From Zoopage sp. CT-All (lineage: Eukaryota; Zoopagomycota; Zoopagomycetes; Zoopagales; Zoopagaceae), in assembly GCA_004114245.1 (NCBI GenBank), contig QZWS01000078.1:1-29252 (forward strand): a DNA stretch of 29,252 bases. Reading direction: 5' to 3'. How positions within the stretch are numbered: the first letter of the stretch is position 1; every line of letters begins with the position of its first letter. The position numbers and the translations under genes were made by a program. This document shows, one piece after another, positions 1 through 11,145 of the stretch. The notes beneath the pieces are model-generated. The model was given only the letters and a program-made list of their open reading frames with translations. It was not told the DNA's origin and ran no database searches.

Positions 1-817
1 TCGGATGGAGAAGAGAAAAGACTACCGTGAGAATTGCACTGACTAATCCTCACAGAGAAACCTGTGTTGATTATGCAGAGAAAAGACAAGACTGTCACTA
101 CAAGGGGTATAGCCCTGACACCCAGGACCATTAGCACAAGGGTAAGTGGAAGGACAGCATGGAATTTCATAGTAAGAGAGGTATTTGTTTGCAGCAATGC
201 TGGATGTTTTAAAGCTGTTGGACAGTTACTGGGTATGGGGGCAGGGGCAATGAATCAAGATGAGTGTGTTAGGGCAATTGGCTGATGAGGAGAAAAGAGG
301 TAATAAATATTTAACAGCTTGGCATGGTTTCATTGAAATGACCACATGGCTGCCATGTGGGAATCAATACCAATGAGCACATTCTACATCCTAATGATCT
401 TGCCCAATCACCTATATTTCAACAGATACTGGATGCTTTCAAGCTGTGCCATATGGTCACATGGTGTGGATAGCAGGAGGTTACAGTAGTCTCCTTTCTC
501 TGCCTTCTGCACTGAGAATACATCAGGTTGCCATTGATCCCTTGGCACCAGTGTAGACAGCATACAAGCAGATGGATGGCTATTGAGCACAGGAGGTAGG
601 TGGTGGAATTGAGGTGAAAACCCCCTGCAGTCTTACTTCAGAGTGGGCTGGCCCCAAGGACAGTCAGGAGGCACTCTCAAGAAGCTGGACATACTCAAGC
701 AAGGTACCCAAAAGGGAACCATCCATCAGTGTGACCCAGTTCTAGTGAGGCACACTATAAGCCACAGGCCACATGCATACTTCCAGCACCACCAAGATGC
801 TGTCCATACCATTATAT
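1..817. other. CpG-free decayed relic, probably an old repeat
   Basis: No gene is supported here. Short open frames exist on both strands but none continues or resembles a known protein. From position 28 to 817 there is not one CG dinucleotide, while the flanking genes are rich in CG. TG and CA are common, the pattern expected when methylated CpG decays to TpG/CpA. The block ends abruptly near 818, where CG reappears just before the clathrin promoter. A silenced and decayed transposon is the simplest reading, but I cannot name a family. The left edge may lie outside the window. Confidence 0.55.
342..360. repeat. Perfect 9-bp inverted repeat, 1-nt loop
   Basis: CCACATGGC and GCCATGTGG face each other around a single T. 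It lies inside the CpG-free block. It could be a remnant of a palindromic element or chance; nothing around it decides this. Confidence 0.6.
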
Positions 818-963
818 CGACGATCACCACCTACTAAATCCAATCTGCCACTACCCAAGACAAACTACACACTGATGCCCACCCAGCAGCATGCGGGTTA
901 TGACATGGCGTTCTTGCCGGTTGCTTTTTCTCAACCTCTCGCGACGCCAGCACGCCCTTCACC
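818..963 (+). promoter_or_regulatory. Upstream region of the clathrin heavy chain gene
   Basis: This 146-bp stretch separates the CpG-free relic from the clathrin start codon. It is pyrimidine-rich near its 3' end and leads into ACCATGG, a good start context. I see no clear TATA box. Its role as promoter is inferred from position only. Confidence 0.4.
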
Positions 964-3900
964 ATGGCGTCGGACCTGCTCCCGATCACCTTCCAGGAGC
1001 ACCTTCAGGTGATTGAAACCCACCCATTGATGCACACTGACGCGCGCAGCTCACAAGCCTGGGTGTTCCCGCGGCGGCCATCGGCTTCGCAACCCTCACC
1101 CTCGAATCCGACCGCTATATCTGCATCCGCGAGCAAGAGCCTGCCTCGGGCGCAAACAACATTCGCATTGTCGATCTCGCCGACCCTTCCCACGCCTCCA
1201 TTCGGCGCCCGATCACCGCCGATTCTGCCATCGTGAATCCCGCCACGCTCATCATCGCGCTCAAGGCCGGCCGTCAGCTGCAGGTGTTTAATCTCGAGCT
1301 AAAGGTCAAGATGAAGAGCTGCGTGATGGCCGAGGATGTGGTTTTTTGGAAGTGGATCTCGCAGCGCGTGATTGGCCTCGTTACAGAGACGGCCGTGTAT
1401 CACTGGGGGCTGGACAGCGAGCAGCAGGCGCCCGTGCGCATGTTTGACCGCCAGTCGAATTTGGCCGGATGCCAGATTATCAACTACCGCGTGGATGCTG
1501 ACGAGCAATGGGCCGTGGTTGTCGGCATCCAGGCCAAGGATGGCCGTGTCGTGGGTGCAATGCAGCTGTACTCGCGTCAGCGGAATGTGAGCCAGGCGAT
1601 CGAGGGACACGCGGCAGCTTTCGCGGAATTGTCTATCGATGGATCTGCCGTCAAGAATAAGCTGTTCACGTTTGCAGTGCGCACCGCTGCAGGCGCCAAG
1701 CTGCACGTCGTCGAGGTGGATCATCGCGAAGGCGCGCCGACGTTTGCCAAGAAGGCTGTCGATGTCTTCTTCCCGCCCGAGGCTGCGGCCGATTTTCCCG
1801 TCGCGATGCAGGTCAGTGCCCGCCACGGCATCGTATATTTAGTCACAAAGTACGGATTCGTGCATCTGTACGATCTCGAGAGCGGTTCGTGCATCTACAT
1901 GAATCGCATCAGCGGGGATACCATTTTCGTGACAGCACCGCTCGAGTCCACTGGCGGCATTCTCGGCGTCAATCGCAAAGGCCAGGTCCTCAGCGTGTCC
2001 GTTGACGAGAACACCATCGTACCATTTATCCTCAATAATCTGCACGACTCGGAGCTGGCTGTCAAACTTGCCGGCCGATGCGGCCTCTCTGGTGCCGACG
2101 ACTTGTATGCCTCGCGGTTTCAAGAGCTGCTATCACAGAGGAACTATGCAGAAGCCGCACGCACCGCTGCCACATCTCCCGGCGGCATTCTGCGCACTCC
2201 GCAAACGATTGAGCAGTTCAAGGCTCTTCCCCCCATGTCTGGACAGCTCTCACCTATCCTGCAGTACTTTGGAATCCTGCTCGAACGCGGAACGCTCAAT
2301 CGTCACGAATCCATCGAGCTTGCCCGTCCAGTGGTTGCACAAGGCCGCAAGCAGCTGTTGGAAAAATGGCTCAAGGAGGACAAGCTCGAGTGCAGCGAGG
2401 AGCTTGGTGATGTCTTGCGGCCCTTGGATGCCACGCTCGCACTCTCGGTCTATCTCCGCGCAAATGTTCCAGCCAAGGTGATTCATTGCTTTGCCGAGTC
2501 GGGCCAGTACGACAAAATCGTGCTGTATGCCCGCAAGGTAGGGTTCCAGCCCGACTACGCCTTTCTCCTGCAGCATGTCATGCGCACCGATCCCGAAAAG
2601 GGTGCTGCATTTGCTGCCCAGCTCGCTTCCGACGAGGCCGGACCACTCGTTGATCTAGACCGCGTTGTGGACGTGTTCATGCAGCAAAATCAGATCCAAC
2701 AGGCGACCAGCTTCTTGCTCGATGCGCTCAAGGACAACCGCCCAGAACAAGGCGAGCTGCAGACGCGTTTACTCGAAATCAATCTGATTCATGCCCCGCA
2801 AGTCGCCGATGCCATTCTCGGAAACGAAATGTTTTCGCACTACGACCGTCCCAAGATTGCCCATCTCTGTGAAAAGGCTGGTCTGTATCAGCGTGCGCTG
2901 GATCACTACACCGACTCGTACGACATCAAGCGTACGATTGTGCACACTCAGCTGCTGAATACCGAGTGGCTGGTCGGTTTCTTTGGTCGTCTGTCACCAG
3001 AGATTGCGCTGGATTGCTTGAAAGCCATGCTCGAAAACAATATGCGTCAGAATTTGAATGTCGTCGTCCAAGTCGCCACCAAATACTCTGACCAACTCGG
3101 CGCCGTCAATCTTGTTCGCTTGTTCGAAGAGTTCAAGACGTTCGAAGGATTGTACTATTACCTTGGCTCAGTCGTCAATTTCAGTCAAGACAGCGAGGTC
3201 CATTTTAAGTATATCCAAGCCGCGACGCGCACGGGGCAGACGAAGGAGGTTGAGCGCATCTGCCGCGAGTCCAATTTCTATGACCCCGAGCGTGTCAAGA
3301 ATTTCCTGAGAGAGTCCCAGCTCCAGGACCAGCTTCCCTTGATTATTGTCTGCGACCGATTCGATTTTGTACACGACCTGGTTCTCTATCTTTACCAGAA
3401 CAATATGTACAAGTTTATTGAAATCTACGTACAGCGCGTTAACCCGGCACGCACAGCGCAGGTTATCGGCGGGCTCATGGATGTCGATTGCGATGAGTCG
3501 GTCATCAAAACCCTGCTGCTTTCTGTCCCTGCCCCAAGCATCAATGTCGATCAGCTGGTCGAGGAGACGGAACAGCGCAACCGCCTCAAGCTCCTTCTGC
3601 CATGGCTGGAAGCACGAATTCGCGAGGATAGTCAGGACACTGCCGTTTTCAATGCCTTGGCCAAGATTTACATCGACAGCAATCAGAATCCCGAGCAGTT
3701 CTTAAAGGAAAATACCATGTATGACTCTCGTGTCATCGGTAGCTACTGCGAGAAGCGCAACCCATACCTTGCCTTCCTAGCCTACCAACGTGGCGGCTGT
3801 GATGAGGAGCTACTGCTGGTCACCAACGAGAACTCCATGTTTAAGCACCAGGCCAGGTATCTCGTTCGCCGTCGCGATACGCAGCTGTGGGCGCGTGCAC

Positions 3901-6216
3901 TCGAGCCCAGCAGTCCCTATCGTCGATCCGTCGTTGACCAGGTCGTGTCTACCGCACTACCCGAAACGCAAGACCCGGAGGACGTTTCCATCGCCGTCAA
4001 GGCATTTATGAGCGCCGACCTGCCCAACGAACTAATCGAGCTGCTTGAGAAGCTGATTTTGGAAAATTCTGCATTTAGCGACAACAAGAATTTGCAGAAC
4101 TTGCTCATCCTTACAGCCATCAAGGCGGATACAACGCGTGTCATGGACTATATCACGCGACTTGGAAATTTCGATGCCCCAGACATTGCCGGCATCGCGA
4201 TTGGGGCAGGCCTTTTCGAAGAAGCATTCTCCGTGTACAAGAAGTACGATGTCCATGTCAGTGCTGTCGGCGTGCTGCTGGACAATATCCGAAACTTGGA
4301 TCGGGCACAAGAATACGCAGAGCGATGCGACCTTCCCGAAGTCTGGAGCAAGCTTGCCAAGGCCCAACTAGCCGAGGCAAAGGTGAATGATGCAATCGGT
4401 ATCCATGCATTCGCTGTAGCGTCAGACTGACGCGTTTCTAGCATCGTACATTCGAGCGGACGATGCCTCCAACTTTACTGAAGTTATTATGTCCGCGTCC
4501 AGAGCAGACGTCTACGACGATATCATTCGGTATCTTATCATGGCGCGCCGCAAGGTCCGCGAGCCAATGGTGGAAAGCGAGCTGCTGTTTGCGTACTGCA
4601 AGCTTAACCGCCTTGCCGACGTTGAAGAGTTTCTTGCCCAGGCCAACATTGCTCAGGTGCAGGTCGTTGGTGATCGTTGTTTCAACGAGCATATGTACGA
4701 GGCCGCCAAGATCTTGTTCTCGAGCGTATCGAACTGGGCCCGACTGGCGTCGACCCTGGTGTATCTGGGCGAGTACCAGGCTGCTGTTGATAGCGCGCGC
4801 AAGGCTGGCAGTACCAAGGTCTGGAAGGATGTGCACCGGGCATGTGTCGACAAGCGCGAGTTCCGTCTTGGCCAGATCTGCGGCCTTCATCTCATTGTCC
4901 ACGCAGACGAGTTGCAGGAGCTGATTCGCATCTACGAACACGATGGCTTCGTGGACGAGCTGATCCAGCTCCTCGAGGCAGGTCTTGGCCTCGAGCGCGC
5001 ACACATGGGCATGTTTACCGAGCTTGCCATCCTCTATGCCAAGTATAAGCAGGAGCGCATCATGGAGCATCTCAAGCTGTACAGCTCGCGCATCAACATT
5101 CCCAAGGTGATTCGATCGTGCGACGAGGCTCACCTTTGGGCGGAACTGGTCTTCCTCTACGTCCACTATGACGAGCACGACAATGCTGCGCTTACGATAA
5201 TGCGCCACGCCCCCGACGCTTTTGATCATGCGCGATTCAAGGATGTGATCGTCAAAGTGGCCAACCTTGATCTGTACTACAGGGTAAGACTGCCCGTTTG
5301 CACATCCTGCTGATCCATAGTGCAGGCCCTCCGCTTCTACCTAGACGAGCAACCAATGCTCATAAATGATCTTCTCGCTGCCCTGAGCCCTCGAATTGAT
5401 CATTCTCGAGCGGTGCAAATGTTTGAAAAGTCTGACAATTTGCCCTTGATCAAGCCGTATCTTGTTGCTGTTCAGCGCACGAACAACGCGGCGGTCAATG
5501 CTGCATACAATGAGCTGCTTATCGAGGAGGAGGACTACAAGCTATTGCGCGACTCGATTGACCATTTCGATAACTTTGACAACATCGCCCTGGCGCAACG
5601 ATTGGAGAAGCACGAGCTGCTCGAGTTTCGCAGGATAGCGGCGCATTTGTACAAGCGAAACAAGCGCTGGCGACAATCAATTGCGCTATCCAAGGAAGAT
5701 AGACTGTATCGTGACGCGATTGACACGGCGGCCGAGTCGCGGGAGACGGAAACTGCCGAGGAGCTGATGCGCTTCTTCGTCGAGTCTGGTTTGCGGGAGC
5801 AGTTCGCCGCCATTCTGCACGCATGCTACGAGCTTCTCCGCGCCGACGTGGTGCTGGAAGTAGCATGGCGCAACGGCCTGAATGATATGGCGATGCCGTA
5901 CATGATACAAACGATGCGAGAGTATGTCCTGAAGGTAGACTCGCTTGAAAAGCAAAATGCCGAGCGAGCTGCCAAAGATGCAACCCGCGAAAAGCAAGGT
6001 GGGATAGTCGCATGCCGCCTTTGCATGCTGACCTGGATGGTGTAGAGGCACCGATTATTCGTCCCGGCGGTCTCGGCGGTCCACTCATGATTACGCAAGG
6101 ATCGATGTAAGCAACGACAGACTAGGCTCGCTCTTGACTAATCGCTCACAAGGGGTGTTGCGCCGGGAATGCCCCCCTATTCGGCCTCAAGCGGCGGTGG
6201 ATTTGGCGGCTTTTAG
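964..6216 (+). CDS. CHC1: Clathrin heavy chain
   Basis: Triskelion-forming coat protein for vesicles at the plasma membrane, Golgi and endosomes. Exons: 964-1008, 1050-4398, 4442-5283, 5326-5998, 6046-6106, 6153-6216. They join to 1677 residues, close to the usual 1650-1680. The start [15 protein letters not shown], with the frame then reading [20 protein letters not shown] across the first intron, is the standard N terminus. Residues 1 to about 330 form the beta-propeller, followed by the linker and the long alpha-solenoid of clathrin repeats (for example [20 protein letters not shown] and the [17 protein letters not shown] block). The tail ends in Pro/Gly/Phe-rich sequence (SSGGGFGGF) and two successive TAG codons. 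Introns are 41, 43, 42, 47 and 46 nt and each junction keeps the conserved protein. The start ATG sits in ACCATGG. Identification is secure; the junctions are my own reading. Confidence 0.97.
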
Positions 6217-6369
6217 TAGAGCCTAGACTTGGTGCTCAAATGTGTTTAGGGCAATAGAATTTCAATATTGCCAGGAGACATGTTGCACGCTCTCCTTTTA
6301 TACTGCGGGATTACTAATACTAAGGCAGTCAATACATTTTCTTTCAACTCGCCTAAAAAATAAACGAAC
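6217..6369. other. Spacer between clathrin gene and secreted-protein frame
   Basis: This holds the clathrin 3' UTR and the upstream region of the next frame. A small hairpin (GGCAATA with ATATTGCC, about 6248-6270) could sit in the clathrin 3' UTR. Around 6285-6325 the sequence resembles a stretch near 7337-7380 over about 45 nt, with the best match GCGGGATTACTAATACT against GCAGGATTACTAATGCT. No gene is seen. Confidence 0.4.
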
Positions 6370-7131
6370 ATGCCCCGATCTACTTACATGGTTGCCACGG
6401 CACTCTTGCTCGCTGTGGCCATTGCCACAACCTTCCCCTCTGCTACCGGAAGCAACACCTTGGAGCGTCAGCGACCCGCTTCCGCTCAGCTCAAACAGTT
6501 TGACTCCCTTCTCGCCTAGATCGAAACATTCAATTCCTTGCTTGGACCCCCGCAGACCACAGTAGACCTGGGACGCATCCTGGCGCAGCCCAAGAAGGAG
6601 GCTCTCGCGATGCTTGCACGCTGGAGCCAGACCACGGATTTCGCCGATTCGGTGCCGTCTGCTGGCAACACCCTCCCCACAAGTCTGACACCAGCGCAGC
6701 TCAGCACGCTCATTGCACACATCAAAAGAACTGGCGAGCAGCCGCATGCTGCGTGGAGGCAGTTCAGGTATCCCGGCCCGTTGCTGCCCTTCCTCGCCGA
6801 TCACCTGTCTACGGATGTGATGGCCGAGATCACTAGCACTAAGACGCCAAAAGCAATCTCTGGGGTGATCCCAAGAGCGTTGTTGGGTGATGCAGGGTTT
6901 GAAAAGGTCATAGCGACGTGTTTCTACTGGCATCCAGACACATGCAAGGGTCTGGTACGTGTGTTCTTTGATGATAGGAAGCAGGCAAAGCGTGTGATCA
7001 AGAGAGCGTGTCTCACAGAGAGGAATATCCAGCATAACGCTTCAAACCTTTGGGGGCTACCAAGTGCTCTTAAAGAGCGCCAAAATGCTGCATTTGCTTT
7101 ACTCAGTAAGAAGTTAACGCTAGATGCTTAG
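6370..7131 (+). pseudogene. Putative secreted protein, frame broken by one TAG
   Basis: I do not recognise the family. From ATG 6370 the frame starts with a convincing signal peptide: a short polar start, then ATALLLAVAIATTF and a small-residue cleavage region near residue 27 (SATG). The mature part begins NTLERQRPAS. A TAG at 6517-6519 (codon 50) interrupts the frame, which then runs open for another 203 codons to TAG 7129-7131. The sequence on both sides of the stop looks alike in style (QFDSLLA, then TFNSLLG), so the two parts probably belong together. GT donors that would remove the stop either break the frame or make an intron far longer than the local 40-52 nt. Options are a recent pseudogene, stop read-through or a sequencing error. 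The C-terminal part has few cysteines and no visible catalytic motif. Confidence 0.5.
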
Positions 7132-7280
7132 ATGCTTAGAGAATATAAGCGACTTGGCACTGGAATGGGCACAGTCACCAGCACTATAAACAACACTGCA
7201 TACCAAGCGTTATACGATGTATATGTACAGTTTCTGATAAGCCAGTGCAATACCCGAGAGAGGATAAAGCACCAGAATGA

Positions 7281-7290
7281 CTATAAAAAT
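7281..7290 (+). promoter_or_regulatory. TATA-like box
   Basis: CTATAAAAAT is the clearest TATA-type match on the + strand between the secreted-protein frame and the DDX41 gene. It lies upstream of the gene-free region that holds the telomerase-RNA candidate. Whether it is used is unknown. Confidence 0.35.
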
Positions 7291-7432
7291 GGGTTTGCAC
7301 ATCCCAAGAACATCCTCACAACTCATCACACTCATATCAGCCCTCTTCTTTTGCATTGCAGGATTACTAATGCTATGTCGTCTTGATGGCTTGTTTCTTG
7401 GGATCTGTTGGATTCCAGGCTGTTGTGGATGA
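7289..7432 (+). CDS. Short hydrophobic ORF, 47 residues
   Basis: ATG 7289 to TGA 7430-7432 encodes a small protein with one strongly hydrophobic stretch (LITLISALFFCIAGLLMLC) followed by a Cys/Gly-rich end (GICWIPGCCG). It could be a membrane peptide or a signal-anchor fragment. It overlaps the TATA-like box, so if that box is used this ATG would not be in the mRNA. No homologue comes to mind. It may be no more than a chance ORF. Confidence 0.2.
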   Translation: MGLHIPRTSSQLITLISALFFCIAGLLMLCRLDGLFLGICWIPGCCG

Positions 7433-7767
7433 CCAAATCATCACCCCTGGCACGGCGGCCTGCTCTTTTCTCACCTCGGAGAAAACAGGCGCCGCCTCCC
7501 ATGTTCTATGGCGAGTCGCGCCAGGTTCCTCCGAGCCTCTGCTCAAGCGCGCCCTGCACCATGTGTATGCGGCTGCTAGATGCACAAGACATGCCTCAAC
7601 GGCGCTGCGGACAGCATGCCCTTGGGAAGCTGCTTCCGTGCGCAGCCCCACCCCTGCATCCCATCTACGCCCCTCGCATGCCATGTCCCTCGCGCCTCAA
7701 GCCGATGCAAACTCGCGCCGCGATAGCAGCATCCTGCGTGCGTGCATGCATGCATGCGGTGAAGCTC

Positions 7768-7860
7768 GCCGTCGTGTGAGCTGCAGGTGCGTGTCGGCTG
7801 ACCTCTAACCCTAACTTTGCTTCCGAGCCAAAGGGATTGTGCGCGACCTGTCGACGTAGC
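7768..7860 (+). other. Imperfect hairpin presenting a telomere-type template
   Basis: Arms, from outside in: GC/GC, CGTCG/CGACG, an asymmetric internal loop, CAGGT/ACCTG, a bulged G, then GCG/CGC. The loop carries CTAACCCTAAC. Directly 3' of it CTTTG and CAAAG could form a small alternative hairpin. I paired the bases by eye; no folding energy was computed. Confidence 0.4.
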
Positions 7861-8954
7861 ATCCTGTCTCGAGCATGTGCAATGGCTCCGAATGTTGTTG
7901 GCTCTGGATGACACCGCAGAGTGGCTGGTGAGCTTGCGCGGGCTGTGTGTTGTGTTTCGAGGTTTGTTCAGCTGCGTTGCGCTGTCTACAGTCTTGCACC
8001 TGGATGACGCCCGGAGTCGAGTGACGCACGAGGGCTGGCATTGGACTGTGCGGTGTGATATCCGCAAGCGTGTATTCGACGCGTGCCACATTCTGCTGTG
8101 CGTGACCATCACGCCGTTGTGCTGTTTGACCAGCAGGCTCATAGTGTCGCGGAGCATGCTCTCCGTGGATGCTGAGCTCGCGGTTGTGCATGATGGCTGG
8201 TGCGAGTGCGCGCGAAGTGGCACAGTCGACGACGCGTGAGTGTCGACGTCTGCCATACAGTCAGACATCAGCTCTTGGTTGCTCTGACCGACGGTGGCAT
8301 TGTAAAGCGAGCTGTCGGCTGCGCAGCGTGTGAACAGATCTTCGTGAACTCGCATACTGCTCGCTGCCTGTCTGCCTCGTCGCAGCGGATCCTGCCGGTG
8401 ATGTCCGATGTCGCGCATGCTTGATGGATGTGATTCCAGTCGCCTGCCCGTGAGCCTGGGCATGTTCGTGCCCAGGACAGACCGTGTTGAGTTGGCCATG
8501 AACGACCGGTCGGCAGTTCGCTGTCTAATTTATATGCGCCTGCGGAAGAGGGCCCCGGTCAGCGGGCAGTTCTTGCTCGCAGACCTGGGGAAATGAGTGG
8601 CTTGCATTGGATAGATGGGTGTTGCGCGCATCCTGCGGTGCATTCATGCTGGTGATGAACAATTCGGCAGGCGCGAATGGTCGATATCGGCCCCGCGACT
8701 GTCCAGCAGTGAAGCACGATGCCGTCTAGTCTGCGGCCTCGTCATCTGTGATTGTTTATGTGCGGAAATCTTGGGGAATGAGAGCCAGCATAGGCCAAGA
8801 TTAGGAGCTCCGTGCTCGTTTCTGCCGCGATCACAGATGAAGGGGTCCTGGGCTGGCGTTGTGCTGCTGGATAGTCGACGATGTGCGCTCTGTTGTTTTG
8901 TGAGCCGATGATGTACACCAGCTGGAGAGTAGCGCATGCGCGAGGAGTTGCGGG

Positions 8955-8963
8955 AATTTGTGG
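8955..8963 (+). promoter_or_regulatory. Sm-site-like motif
   Basis: AATTTGTGG matches the Sm-binding sequence of U1 snRNA. It is close to the 3' end of the gene-free region and 63 bp before the DDX41 stop codon. A 9-base match can arise by chance, so it counts only as weak support for a structured RNA here. Confidence 0.25.
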
Positions 8964-9025
8964 CTGTCTCCCCATTTTTTCATCCAAAACAAACATGCCG
9001 AGCATAGGTTACAAATAATGCGATT

Positions 9026-11097
<2,072 letters not shown>

Positions 11098-11145
11098 GTC
11101 ACGAAAAATTTGGACAGCGCTTGGGAGGTGCTCCTTCACATACTG
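11098..11145. promoter_or_regulatory. 48-bp divergent promoter gap, DDX41/SEC7
   Basis: Only 48 bp separate the two start codons, which face away from each other. If DDX41 starts at 11139 the gap shrinks to 6 bp. Transcripts must therefore start inside one another's coding or leader sequence, or one gene has an upstream leader I cannot see. No TATA box is obvious. Confidence 0.45.

Larger units (their letters stand above)
7290..8990 (+). ncRNA. Candidate telomerase RNA (limits approximate)
   Basis: Seen: CTAACCCTAAC at 7805-7815, 11 nt, equal to 1.8 copies of the complement of TTAGGG and identical to the vertebrate telomerase RNA template. It lies in a 44-nt loop closed by CAGGT (7784-7788) with ACCTG (7846-7850) and GCG (7789-7791) with CGC (7842-7844), one bulged G, and possibly three wobble pairs. 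An outer stem, CGTCG (7770-7774) with CGACG (7852-7856), extends it. Known: fungal telomerase RNAs are about 1-2 kb Pol II transcripts with a helix just 5' of a 1.3-1.8-repeat template, and several carry an Sm site near the 3' end. Inferred: this gene-free region, with a TATA-like box upstream and an Sm-like motif at 8955-8963, may be such a gene. I could not find a convincing pseudoknot or three-way junction. A telomere-repeat scar or a binding site for a TTAGGG-binding factor are alternatives. Confidence 0.3.
7433..9025. other. 1.6-kb gene-free region
   Basis: Open frames of up to about 300 codons occur on both strands, but their translations are rich in His, Ser, Arg, Cys and Thr and lack hydrophobic-core patterns or motifs, so I do not call them genes. 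The first part (to about 7740) is C-rich on the + strand and the remainder is G/T-rich. A short GCAT microsatellite lies at about 7741-7757. The region contains the template-like sequence and hairpin described separately and an Sm-type motif near 8955. In the compact remainder of the window no other stretch of this length lacks a gene, apart from the relic at the left edge. Confidence 0.6.

Noticed and set aside
4438-5229. 263-codon antisense frame within clathrin
   Set aside because: Shadow of the clathrin exon; no motif and no independent start or promoter signs.
7576-8499. 307-codon minus-strand frame in the gene-free region
   Set aside because: Composition (His, Ser, Arg, Thr, Cys) is that of translated non-coding DNA and overlaps equally weak frames on the other strand.
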